DNA of 64,000 nt from positions 253,411 to 317,410 of the forward strand of contig NZ_BMPP01000003.1 in the NCBI RefSeq assembly GCF_014647655.1. Direction: 5' to 3'. The notes under the pieces were generated by a model. It was not told the DNA's origin. It saw nothing but the letters and a program-made list of their open reading frames with translations, and did no database searches. This DNA comes from Deinococcus malanensis (GTDB lineage: Bacteria; Deinococcota; Deinococci; Deinococcales; Deinococcaceae). The position numbers and the translations under genes were made by a program. Below, in pieces: positions 35,496 to 43,605 of the stretch. Numbering within the stretch: position 1 is the first letter of the stretch; the number at the start of each line of letters is the position of its first letter.

Positions 35496-37385
35496 TCAGT
35501 CCGCGCCGGAGACCGCCTCCCCGTGCCGCTCGCGCCAGCGGTCGCCGTAGCCGGCCGGGTTGAGGTTCGGGTCCAGTCCCGTGTCCCGCGGTGGCCGCAG
35601 TCCCTGATTGCTCCGTGCCAGAACGTGCAGGTCCGCTTTCGGCGTCCGGTCCGGGTTGAGCAGGCCATTGCGCTCCTGGAAGGTGTCGGTCAGCTGGGTA
35701 AAACAGAAGCCGGACAGCCCCTTGCAGGCGTGTACCGCTGCCATCAGGTACAGGTGGGCCTCGACAAACGCGTCTTCACTATCGACTGTGCTGTACCCCC
35801 AGGCCACGTCGTCCGGAACACCCTCCGGGAAGTACGCGATCCCCCCGAACTCCGAGAGCATCACCGGGTGCTCTGCGGCCTTGAAGCCGGGCAGCAGCAC
35901 CGCCCGGTCCGCCGGATCCTGACCTTCAAGGGTGGTGGCGGTCTGCGCCAGCGTGCCGTAGCGGTTTTCCAGTACTTTCGGATCGGCCGCGTAGTCGTGC
36001 ACCGTGACAATGTCGGTCGCGACGTGTTCCCACCCGTCGTTGCCGATCACCGGCCGGGAGGGATCAAGTGTGCGCGTCAGGTAGTACAGGCCCTGCACGT
36101 AATCCCGGTGCGCCGGGTTGGTCGGCAGGTTTGGCACGCCCCAGGACTCGTTCAGCGGCACCCACGCGACGATGCACGGGTGGGAGATGTCGCGCTCGAT
36201 CACCTCCTCCCACTCACGGCTCAGGCGCCGGACCGCTTCGGGAGTGAAACGGTACGGACTGGGCATCTCCTCCCAGACCATCAGGCCCAGCACGTCACAC
36301 CAGTACAGGTAGCGCGGCGACTCAATCTTCTGGTGTTTGCGCGCGCCGTCAAAGCCGAGCGCGCGGGTGAGTTCCACGTCACGGCGCAGCTCGGCGTCGG
36401 TGGCCGTCATCAGCGACTCGGGCCAGTATCCCTGGTCGAGCACCATCTTGAGGTACCACGGGCGGCCGTTGAGCATGAAGCGCCCGCCGCGCACGCCGAC
36501 GGTGCGCAGGGCCGTGTAGCTGCGTACCTCGTCGATGATGGCGCCGCTTTCGGACAGCAGCTGCACGGTCGCGCTGATCAGCACCGGATGGTTCGGGCTC
36601 CAGAGCAACTCGTTGCGGAAGTCGTCGATGCCGGGGTCGGGCAGCGGCACGATACGGGAAATGTCCGGGCGTTGCAGTTCGTAGCGGTCGCGGGCCAGCA
36701 CCTGCTCGCCTTTCTTGAGAATCACGCGCAGTTCCATCCCTGGGTCCCAGCGGCCACCAATGTCAGCTTCCAGCGCGACCTTCCAGCCTTCCATGTCGCC
36801 GGCGAGCTTCAGCCGGCGCAGGTAGCTGACCGGCACGTGTTCCAGCCAGACGGTCTGCCAGATGCCGGTCGTCCGTGGGTACCAGATCGAATGCGGCTCC
36901 AGCAGCCAGTCCTGCTTGCCGCGTGGTTTGGAGAGGTCCTGCGGGTCGTCCTCGGCGCGCACGATCAGCTGGACGGGGCGCTGTTCGTCCAGGGCGCGGG
37001 AGGCCTGACGCGTGATGTCGGCCGTGAATGGCGTGTGCCCGCCCTCGTGCGTGGCCACCAGTGCGCCGTCCGCCCAGACCGAGGCGCGCCAGTCCACCGC
37101 GCCGAAATGCACGATCAGCCGGCCGTGCTCCCCGCGGGACGTGACGTGCTCGTCAGCGCCGACGTGCAGGTCCAGGCCGTACCATACGACCGGATGAAAG
37201 CCCGTGTCGTGAATGCCGCTGCGCTGGCTTTCGGGCGCGTAGGGCACCTGGATGACGCGGTCGAACTGCACGTCCTCCGGGTGCTGCCAGGCACCCTCGT
37301 CATCGAAGGCAAAGCGCCACTCACCGTCGAGGCTGCGCCACTTGGCGCGCTCGAGCAGTGGTTCAGGATGGGTAGACAAGTGCAT
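35496..37385 (-). CDS. Glycoside hydrolase family 2 enzyme (beta-galactosidase/glucuronidase-like)
   Basis: A 629-residue enzyme without a signal peptide. Order: sugar-binding beta-sandwich (about 15-190, with [16 protein letters not shown] and [20 protein letters not shown]), immunoglobulin-like domain (about 190-305), then a TIM barrel (about 310-600). The barrel has the acid/base Glu413 in [14 protein letters not shown] and the probable nucleophile Glu512 in [13 protein letters not shown]. The substrate cannot be read from sequence; the short form without extra C-terminal domains is common in soil bacteria. No transporter lies beside it. Confidence 0.92.
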   Translation of the reverse strand: MHLSTHPEPLLERAKWRSLDGEWRFAFDDEGAWQHPEDVQFDRVIQVPYAPESQRSGIHDTGFHPVVWYGLDLHVGADEHVTSRGEHGRLIVHFGAVDWRASVWADGALVATHEGGHTPFTADITRQASRALDEQRPVQLIVRAEDDPQDLSKPRGKQDWLLEPHSIWYPRTTGIWQTVWLEHVPVSYLRRLKLAGDMEGWKVALEADIGGRWDPGMELRVILKKGEQVLARDRYELQRPDISRIVPLPDPGIDDFRNELLWSPNHPVLISATVQLLSESGAIIDEVRSYTALRTVGVRGGRFMLNGRPWYLKMVLDQGYWPESLMTATDAELRRDVELTRALGFDGARKHQKIESPRYLYWCDVLGLMVWEEMPSPYRFTPEAVRRLSREWEEVIERDISHPCIVAWVPLNESWGVPNLPTNPAHRDYVQGLYYLTRTLDPSRPVIGNDGWEHVATDIVTVHDYAADPKVLENRYGTLAQTATTLEGQDPADRAVLLPGFKAAEHPVMLSEFGGIAYFPEGVPDDVAWGYSTVDSEDAFVEAHLYLMAAVHACKGLSGFCFTQLTDTFQERNGLLNPDRTPKADLHVLARSNQGLRPPRDTGLDPNLNPAGYGDRWRERHGEAVSGAD

Positions 37386-37654
37386 TGACGCAGTTTCGCT
37401 CGTGGCCTCTGGCAGTGTTATGACGCTGTTTAGCCAGTTTGCTTCAGGAACGTCTCACGCTTGTCACCCGCATTGAGAACTGCACCCTGTCCACGGACTC
37501 TAGCCCCTGCCAACGGCACGGAGTTGCGTGCGAGGCACGCCGACTTGAACGGAGACTCGCCTTCCCCAGACGCCTTGTGTTCCGCGCCAGACCTACCCAT
37601 GAAGGGCGCCCGGCTGCCTTTGAAATTAGCCTCGCTGATTCGACCGGATCAGGC

Positions 37655-39010
37655 TCATCCGATCACGATCGACTTATCCACCGGATACCGGATGCGGTGG
37701 TGCTGCTGCCGCGCGAACGCAATGGCGAACGTCAGCGGCCCGATGCGGCCCAGGAACATCAGTACGATCAGGACCAGCTGACCCGGCGCATTGAACAGCG
37801 GCGTGGTGTTCATGCTCAGGTCCACCGTGGCAAACGCTGAAAATGCCTCAAACGCCACGTTCACGAATGGCAGCTTCGGGTTGGTCCCCAGCAGCAGAAA
37901 CATCCCGGATGTCACGACCACCAGGCTGAGGGCCGTGACGACTGAGGCGCGCAGCAGATCCTCGGTTTCAATGCGCCGGTGGAATGAGACGTTCTCGTGC
38001 TCGCCCCGGGCGTGAGACACGATGCTCGACACCAGCACATAAAAGGTGGTGGTCTTAATGCCGCCTGCAGTGGACCCCGGGCTGCCCCCGACGAACATCA
38101 GCAGCATTGTGATGAACAGCGTCGCGCCGTGCATCGCCCCGTAGTCCACGGAATTGAAGCCCGCGGTGCGGGGGGCGACCCCCTGGTAGTACCCACTGAG
38201 CAGTTTGCCACCTGTGCTGAGGGGCCCGAGCGTACCGGGGTTGTTCCACTCCAGCACCGTTACGACCACAGTGCCCAGCACGATCAGAGAGGCCGACGTC
38301 ACCAGAATGATGATGGTATTCAGACTCAGGCGGTTCCGGCGCGGGTCCCGCAGGTACAGCGCGACCCCGAGCAGCGCCAGGTACCCCAGGCCGCCCAGAA
38401 TGACCAGGGTGCTGGTGGTCAGCAGCACCAGCGGGTCCTCGGCGAAGCGGATCATATTGTCCGGGTACAGCCCAAACCCAGCGTTGTTGAACGCACTCAC
38501 CGCGTGGAACAGGGCGAGGTGGATGCCACGGTCCCAGCCTTCGAGCGGTACGAAGCGGACCATCAGCACCAGCGCGCCAACCAGTTCGGTCAGCAGGGTG
38601 TACGCGAAGATCCCCTTGATGACCCGGGTGACGGTCCCGAATTCAGTCAGGTTGGCCTGCTGGGCGGTGCGCAGGCGTTCCTGCACGCCCACCCGCTGGC
38701 CGCGCAGGCTCGCGAACAGGGTTCCAAAGGTAATGATGCCTAAACCCCCCACCTGAATCAGGACCATCAGAATCACTTCCCCCAGGCGGTTGAAGGTGCT
38801 GCCGGGATCCAGGACGTTCAGGCCGGTGACACACGTGGCGCTGGTGGCGGTGAACAGTGCCTGGAGAAACGTCACGTTTTTTCCCGGAGCGTGGGTCCAG
38901 GGGGAGGAGAGAAGCAGGGTACCGACCAGAATCGCCACGGCGAACGACAGAGCAATCAACTGAGGTGGTGTCAGGCGATTCAGGAGCAGGCGGCGGTTCA
39001 CGGTGGTCAT
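37655..39010 (-). CDS. KtrB/TrkH-type potassium uptake protein with altered fourth filter
   Basis: A 451-residue membrane protein of the Trk/Ktr/HKT family. ATG 39010 starts MTTVNRRLLLNRLTPPQLIA; the longer upstream frame is not protein-like. Four pore loops are visible: TSATCVTGLNV, AVSAFNNAGFGLY, APRTAGFNSVD and AFSAFATVDLSMNTTP. The first three keep the conserved filter Gly; the fourth normally reads TVGLS but has Asp (codon at 37820-37822). The C-terminus has LVLIVLMFLGRIGPLTFAIA as in KtrB. It needs a KtrA-type RCK partner, and none is encoded in this window. Asp in the filter would be expected to affect transport. Confidence 0.9.
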   Translation of the reverse strand: MTTVNRRLLLNRLTPPQLIALSFAVAILVGTLLLSSPWTHAPGKNVTFLQALFTATSATCVTGLNVLDPGSTFNRLGEVILMVLIQVGGLGIITFGTLFASLRGQRVGVQERLRTAQQANLTEFGTVTRVIKGIFAYTLLTELVGALVLMVRFVPLEGWDRGIHLALFHAVSAFNNAGFGLYPDNMIRFAEDPLVLLTTSTLVILGGLGYLALLGVALYLRDPRRNRLSLNTIIILVTSASLIVLGTVVVTVLEWNNPGTLGPLSTGGKLLSGYYQGVAPRTAGFNSVDYGAMHGATLFITMLLMFVGGSPGSTAGGIKTTTFYVLVSSIVSHARGEHENVSFHRRIETEDLLRASVVTALSLVVVTSGMFLLLGTNPKLPFVNVAFEAFSAFATVDLSMNTTPLFNAPGQLVLIVLMFLGRIGPLTFAIAFARQQHHRIRYPVDKSIVIG

Positions 39011-39355
39011 GGGCCTCACGCCTCCACGCGAACGACTGACTGGCCCCGCTGGTTCAGTTGAGCCACCTGAAGGGAGAAGCCATTCACGGCCCCAGTGATG
39101 CCCGATTGGAATTCCGGCGTAGAGACGAATTCCACGTCGGTTAGGCCGCCCACGGTACACCAGGGGTGCAGGTGATGCGGCACATGGACAGCAAATCCCT
39201 TTCCGGTGCAGCCTGCACTGGCTGGAGACACCATCGTTTGCATGAGCCTGAAGCCCGGCCGGTCGACATGGCCGTACGCTATGTCGTGTCAGGCGCCTTT
39301 GTCCTGGCCAGATGGCCAAGCGGTTCCCCGTCGTGCGCGGTAAGCTCCAGACCGC
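39011..39355. other. Divergent intergenic region between ktrB-like and kinase genes
   Basis: 345 bases; I see no gene. TAAGCT at 39341-39346 lies nine bases before the kinase ATG and may be its -10 box. Confidence 0.35.
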
Positions 39356-40855
39356 ATGCATTTCGTCCCGTCCTCGTCACGTACCGCGTCCCGCCGGTCG
39401 TTCCGGGGCCTGGAGGCGCTCGCAATCCTCCTGGCCGGACTGGTCTTCGTGGTCGACCTCATTACCCCCCCTGCGCTGGTGGTGGGAACGCTGCTCAGTG
39501 CCCCGGTGGCGCTGGCAGCGCTGGGCAGTTCGTGGCGATTCACGGTCGCTCTGCTGGTGTTCGCTGTCGTGGCGAACGTCGGGGCAGGGGCGCATCACTG
39601 GCAGGGTCTGCCCACGTCCACGTTCGACCTGCTTAACCGGGCGGTGAGTCTGGCGGCAATGCTCCTGGTGGGCGGGCTGACCTGGCGGGCCCGGCTGGCC
39701 TCCGAGCGTGCCGTGCAGGTGGAGACGGAAAAACGCCGCGCCGCGCAGGAACGGAACTTGCGAACCCTGGTGGAGTTCGTGAGCGGGCCGTACGGTCTGG
39801 AGGCGTTCGTGGCCCGCGCGGCCGAGGGACTCGCGGCGTTCACAGGGGCACAGGCGGTAGAGATCGGCCGGGTAGACCGCGCAACTCTGCGCTCCCCGCA
39901 TGCCATTTTTCCTCTTGGAGCCCGGCACCACCTGAACCAGACGCTGCCGCTGGACCTGCGGGTGCCGCCCGCTGGCGATGGATCCGTGTGGGCAGCCGCG
40001 CAGCAGTCGAGCCTGCTGGCGTTCCTGCCGGGACGGGACGGTGACCTTTTGGTCCGGGTCCACCGGCCACAGGTGAGCGCGCCACAGCTCGTCGAAGCCA
40101 TGGCCACATTACAGCCGCTGCTGGAGCGGACAACGCTGCTCGACAACCTGGCTGGGCAGCGTGCGCAACTGGCGGAGCAGGGGGAAGTGGTGCGCGACCT
40201 GATCTACGCCTTCTCCCACGACTTACGCACGCCACTTATGGCCAACGCCCTGCACATGCAGCAGGCGCTGCGGGGCGCCTACGGGCCTCTGCCGGAAGAG
40301 TACTGCCGCACCCTGCAAAATGGCCTGGACGCCAACGACAGCCTGTTGAGCCTGGCGGACCAGCTGCTTACCGTGGCCCGCTACGAAGGGGGTGAAGCTC
40401 AGGAAGAACCGCAGGAGGTGAACCTGCGGAGCGTCATCCTGGGCGTCGTGGATCAGGTGCAGCCCCGCGCGCAGGCTCGCTGGGTCAATATTGAGCTGCG
40501 GCTCGACAGCGTCCGGCTGTACGGAGCAAAACATGACCTCCGGCGGGCGGTACAGAACCTGGTGGATAACGCCGTGAAGTTCAGTCCGCTTGAGGGCACA
40601 GTGATTATCGAACTGAAGCTGGACCTGGACGACGCTGAGGTCAGTGTCACCGACGAGGGTCCAGGGGTGCCCGCGGCCCGGGCGGGCACCTTATTCCAGC
40701 GGTTCCGGACCGGCGGTGCGGGAGGCAGTACCGGCCTGGGGCTGTACCTCACCCGGCGCATCGCGGAAGCGCATGGTGGGGCGGTCTCCTACCGCCGCAC
40801 CGCCCAGGCGCGTACGGTGTTCACACTGACCTTGCCCAGGGGAGAAGCGGCATGA
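39356..40855 (+). CDS. Sensor histidine kinase, membrane-anchored
   Basis: A 499-residue kinase. The first 110 residues hold three to four membrane helices (LAILLAGLVFVVDLITPPAL, FTVALLVFAVVANVGAG, LLNRAVSLAAMLLVGGLTW). A coiled coil and a GAF-like region follow (about 125-275), then HisKA with His in IYAFSHDLRTPLMANALHMQ. The ATPase has the N box LVDNAVKFSP, TDEGPGVPAARA and GSTGLGLYLTRR. The membrane part has almost no external loop, so it may sense within the membrane or through the GAF-like region. The stop overlaps the next gene's ATG (ATGA), so it forms a pair with the NarL-type regulator. Confidence 0.92.
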   Translation: MHFVPSSSRTASRRSFRGLEALAILLAGLVFVVDLITPPALVVGTLLSAPVALAALGSSWRFTVALLVFAVVANVGAGAHHWQGLPTSTFDLLNRAVSLAAMLLVGGLTWRARLASERAVQVETEKRRAAQERNLRTLVEFVSGPYGLEAFVARAAEGLAAFTGAQAVEIGRVDRATLRSPHAIFPLGARHHLNQTLPLDLRVPPAGDGSVWAAAQQSSLLAFLPGRDGDLLVRVHRPQVSAPQLVEAMATLQPLLERTTLLDNLAGQRAQLAEQGEVVRDLIYAFSHDLRTPLMANALHMQQALRGAYGPLPEEYCRTLQNGLDANDSLLSLADQLLTVARYEGGEAQEEPQEVNLRSVILGVVDQVQPRAQARWVNIELRLDSVRLYGAKHDLRRAVQNLVDNAVKFSPLEGTVIIELKLDLDDAEVSVTDEGPGVPAARAGTLFQRFRTGGAGGSTGLGLYLTRRIAEAHGGAVSYRRTAQARTVFTLTLPRGEAA

Positions 40856-41484
40856 TCACGTCTCCGATCCGGGTCCTGCTGGTCGAGGATCACGCGTTCA
40901 CCCGGGACGGCCTGCGTGTGGCCGTGAATTTCGAGCTGGACCTGCGGGTGGTGGCCGAAGCACGCAGTGGGGAAGAGGCCCTCGAACTGCTCGCCCGGAC
41001 CCAGGTAGACGTGGCTGTGGTGGACATCGGCCTGCCGGGTATGGACGGCATTCAGACAGCGGGTGAAGTGCGCACCCGGCATCCTCAGACGCGGGTGGTG
41101 ATGCTCACGGCACACGACCTGCGCGCAGAAGTTCTGGCGGCACTGGCGTCCGGGGCGCATGCCTATTGCCTGAAAAGTGCCCGGCCGGACCTGCTGCTGC
41201 TGGCCATCCGGGCGGCAGCAGCCGGCAGCGCGTACCTGGACCCACAGGTGGCGCACCACGTGCTGGGTGCGATGCGCACGCCGGGAGTGCCGGCGGAGCT
41301 GTCGCCACGTGAACTGGAGGTGCTGCGCATGATTGCCGACGGTCTCGCGAACCGGGAAATTGCCGGGCAGCTGGGCATCAGTGTCAGCAGCGTCAAATTG
41401 CACGTCCAGGACCTCCTGGACAAGCTTCAGGCGTCGGACCGGACGCAGGCGGCAGTCAAAGCACTTCGGCAGGGGCTGCTGTAG
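40852..41484 (+). CDS. NarL/FixJ-type response regulator
   Basis: A 210-residue regulator. The receiver has VLLVEDHAFTRDG, phospho-acceptor Asp in VAVVDIGLPGMDGIQ, MLTAHDL and AYCLKSARPD. The C-terminal LuxR-type helix-turn-helix reads LSPRELEVLRMIADGLANRE and GISVSSVKLHVQDLL, followed by dimer helices. It is co-translated with the upstream kinase. The cognate targets are unknown. Confidence 0.93.
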   Translation: MITSPIRVLLVEDHAFTRDGLRVAVNFELDLRVVAEARSGEEALELLARTQVDVAVVDIGLPGMDGIQTAGEVRTRHPQTRVVMLTAHDLRAEVLAALASGAHAYCLKSARPDLLLLAIRAAAAGSAYLDPQVAHHVLGAMRTPGVPAELSPRELEVLRMIADGLANREIAGQLGISVSSVKLHVQDLLDKLQASDRTQAAVKALRQGLL

Positions 41485-41768
41485 CGCCTGAGTGGCCGGG
41501 CCTGGCCGAAGTCCAGGTCTCGTGGGTGGTCGTGCAGGGTGTCCGGAAGCCAGGCGGCGCCGAAGTTCGGTTCCGGGTCTCCCGGTGACCCCTTCCTCCT
41601 GGCCTGACACTCCAGACACTGCGGCAGGCCTACAGCTGCATGGTGCCTGACAGTTGGGCGTCAGAAACAGGTGTCACGGGGGCCTGCCCTGCGCAATTAG
41701 CCGTCACCAGTCTGACGCGGGTCTTTTGCGAACATCAACGACCGCTGCGCCTGTCACCATAGAGGCCT

Positions 41769-42248
41769 ATGACTCTGTCTGAACTGTTTACCACCCTGCT
41801 GACTGAAATCGGCTGGAACCTGGCCGTCTGGCTCCCCACCGTAGTGGTCAGCCTGCTGTTCATCCGGGCCGTGCTGGGCGTGCGGATGCGCGAGCTGACC
41901 CAGGAAATCGAGGAGCACCAGACCGCCGCCATCGGCGCGGTGTTCTTCTGGGTGTCCCTGGGCTTCAGCCTGCTGCTGAGCCGCACCATCGCCGACCCTT
42001 CCCCAGCCGGCAGCGGCTCGTGGGCCGATGCCTTTTCCTGGCTGGCCGTGGCCGTGCTGGTCACGCTGCTGCTGTTCGGCCTGGGCGTCTTCGTGGTGTT
42101 CGGAACCCTGGCCCGGCGCCGCAGGGAGTCCCTGCTGGTCTACATCCGCCGCGAAATGCGCCACGAGCACAACCTCGCCCTGTCGTTCATCATGGGCGCG
42201 CTGTTCCTGGTCCCGGTCGTGGTGACCTATCACCTCACCCTGTCCTGA
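41769..42248 (+). CDS. Membrane protein, DUF350-like
   Basis: A 159-residue protein with four hydrophobic helices in two similar halves: NLAVWLPTVVVSLLFIRAVL and AAIGAVFFWVSLGFSLLLSR, then AFSWLAVAVLVTLLLFGLGV and ALSFIMGALFLVPVVVTYHL. A charged segment follows each first helix (RELTQEIEEHQ and YIRREMRHEHN). The two-fold layout with E-x-x-H/N-x-A before the second helix resembles DUF350, but the match is weak. The start has no strong ribosome site. Confidence 0.6.
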   Translation: MTLSELFTTLLTEIGWNLAVWLPTVVVSLLFIRAVLGVRMRELTQEIEEHQTAAIGAVFFWVSLGFSLLLSRTIADPSPAGSGSWADAFSWLAVAVLVTLLLFGLGVFVVFGTLARRRRESLLVYIRREMRHEHNLALSFIMGALFLVPVVVTYHLTLS

Positions 42249-42431
42249 TCACCGGTGCCGTTCAGGTCCAGCCAAGGGCGTCGAACAGCAGCGGCCTGGC
42301 ATAGAGGGTTCAGGTCGTGAATTTCTCCTGCATCGCAGGAGACCGTCGCCAGGAACCCTTCGACCACCGCCGGGCAAAACTGATTCCCGGCTTCGCGCGT
42401 GATCTCCGCGACGCACCGAGCATCTACCCCT

Positions 42432-42437
42432 TAACCT
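42432..42437 (+). promoter_or_regulatory. -10 box (TAACCT) for leaderless transcript
   Basis: TAACCT lies seven bases before ATG 42445 and there is no ribosome site. Confidence 0.45.
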
Positions 42438-42444
42438 GAACAGC

Positions 42445-42840
42445 ATGCCTCCACTGGCCAAAGCGAAGAAGGGCAGTTGGATCCCGTACGCCGTTCTGAT
42501 CGTGCTTGCATTCGGCCTCGGGACATTCCTGCGCACCATGCCAGACCGGGCGGAACTCACCTCTCCACCTGTGGCCGACAAACCGTCGAGAGTGATTACC
42601 GTCGATGAGACAGGCTGGACGGCGTGCCCCACCCGCCTGGGCTTCGAAACAGTCGCCCAGGCGGCATCCTCAGAGGACAACGGTGCCTCAGCGCGTGCTT
42701 ACGAAGCGTTCGGGTGTACCAAAATCCCGAGAGGCCAGCCGGTGTACCGGGAAGAGGGCAGCGCCTTCGGGACGGTCGTCGGAATTCGTTATGTGGGCGA
42801 GACGGAGCTGCGCTGGACCAGCGCCGAGGCCATCCGCTGA
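42445..42840 (+). CDS. Hypothetical protein with one membrane anchor
   Basis: A 131-residue protein. A single membrane helix (SWIPYAVLIVLAFGLGTFL) lies at residues about 11-29, so the remaining 100 residues probably face the periplasm. They contain two Cys (ETGWTACPTRLGFETV and AYEAFGCTKIPRG) that may form a disulfide, and a final VYREEGSAFGTVVGIRYVGE strand region that resembles an SH3-like fold. The family is not recognised. Confidence 0.6.
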   Translation: MPPLAKAKKGSWIPYAVLIVLAFGLGTFLRTMPDRAELTSPPVADKPSRVITVDETGWTACPTRLGFETVAQAASSEDNGASARAYEAFGCTKIPRGQPVYREEGSAFGTVVGIRYVGETELRWTSAEAIR

Positions 42841-43057
42841 GACCACGCCGCTGCCATACCAGTCGCGCACCATATCTTTCCAGAGTTAAGGTGCTCCAGC
42901 ACGCCCGTCAGCGAGGGGTTGAGGCACCGACCCGCCCCCCGGGGCAGTCAGGATAATGCGGAGATCCAGAACTGATGTCAGGCTGCATCCAGAAAGTGTA
43001 ATGGCCACATTACCTGTTGTTGCTGTGGAAGTACCGCATCTATCCGCTGGCACGACC

Positions 43058-43063
43058 TAAGTT
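43058..43063 (+). promoter_or_regulatory. -10 box (TAAGTT) for leaderless VOC transcript
   Basis: TAAGTT lies six bases before ATG 43070. This favours that start over GTG 43064. Confidence 0.5.
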
Positions 43064-43069
43064 GTGTAC

Positions 43070-43465
43070 ATGATTCAGGGTCTGGACCATGTGCAAGTGA
43101 ACGCTCCCCGCGGTCATGAGGCGGAAGCCCGCACTTTCTTTGGCGCCTTTCTCAGGCTGCCAGAACTGACCAAGCCGGAAATTTTGCAGGCAAACGGTGG
43201 AGTCTGGTTCGCACTGCCCGACGGCCGCCAGATTCATACCGGTGTGGCAGATGCATTCGTACCCAGCACGAAAGGGCACATCTGTCTGTTCTGCGACGAC
43301 CTGGACACCGTTCTTGCGCGCGCTGAGCAGTTTGGTGTGGTGTGCAGCCTGGACACTCGCGTCCACCTGCGCCGCCTTTACCTCTCGGACCCGTGGGGAA
43401 ACCGCATGGAAATTGTCGAAGGGCGTCACGACAGCAGCCCATCCTGGAACACTGCGGGGGACTGA
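43070..43465 (+). CDS. VOC-family (glyoxalase/dioxygenase fold) protein
   Basis: A 131-residue single-module VOC protein. It begins MIQGLDHVQVNAPRGHEAEA, where His in LDHVQV is the usual first metal ligand. ARTFFGAFLRLPELTKPEIL follows, then FALPDGRQIHTGVADAFVP (second His candidate), AHIC-type strand GHICLFCDDLDTV, and a final LYLSDPWGNRMEIVEG with the Glu ligand. Members act as lyases, dioxygenases or drug-binding proteins; the substrate is unknown. Confidence 0.88.
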   Translation: MIQGLDHVQVNAPRGHEAEARTFFGAFLRLPELTKPEILQANGGVWFALPDGRQIHTGVADAFVPSTKGHICLFCDDLDTVLARAEQFGVVCSLDTRVHLRRLYLSDPWGNRMEIVEGRHDSSPSWNTAGD

Positions 43466-43605
43466 CGGTACTTCGGAAGGCCTGTGACACCTCATGGATG
43501 CACCCTGACGCCGTGACCAAAAGAATCGTTGTCTGAATGCGGCCGACGAGAGGACGGGCAGCTGACCAAGACCACTTCCGCCGGACCCTACCCGTGACTG
43601 AAGGG

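Noticed and set aside
35523..37388. 621-codon plus-strand frame opposite the GH2 gene
   Set aside because: Shadow of a well-supported enzyme; composition is His/Val/Arg-rich without motifs.
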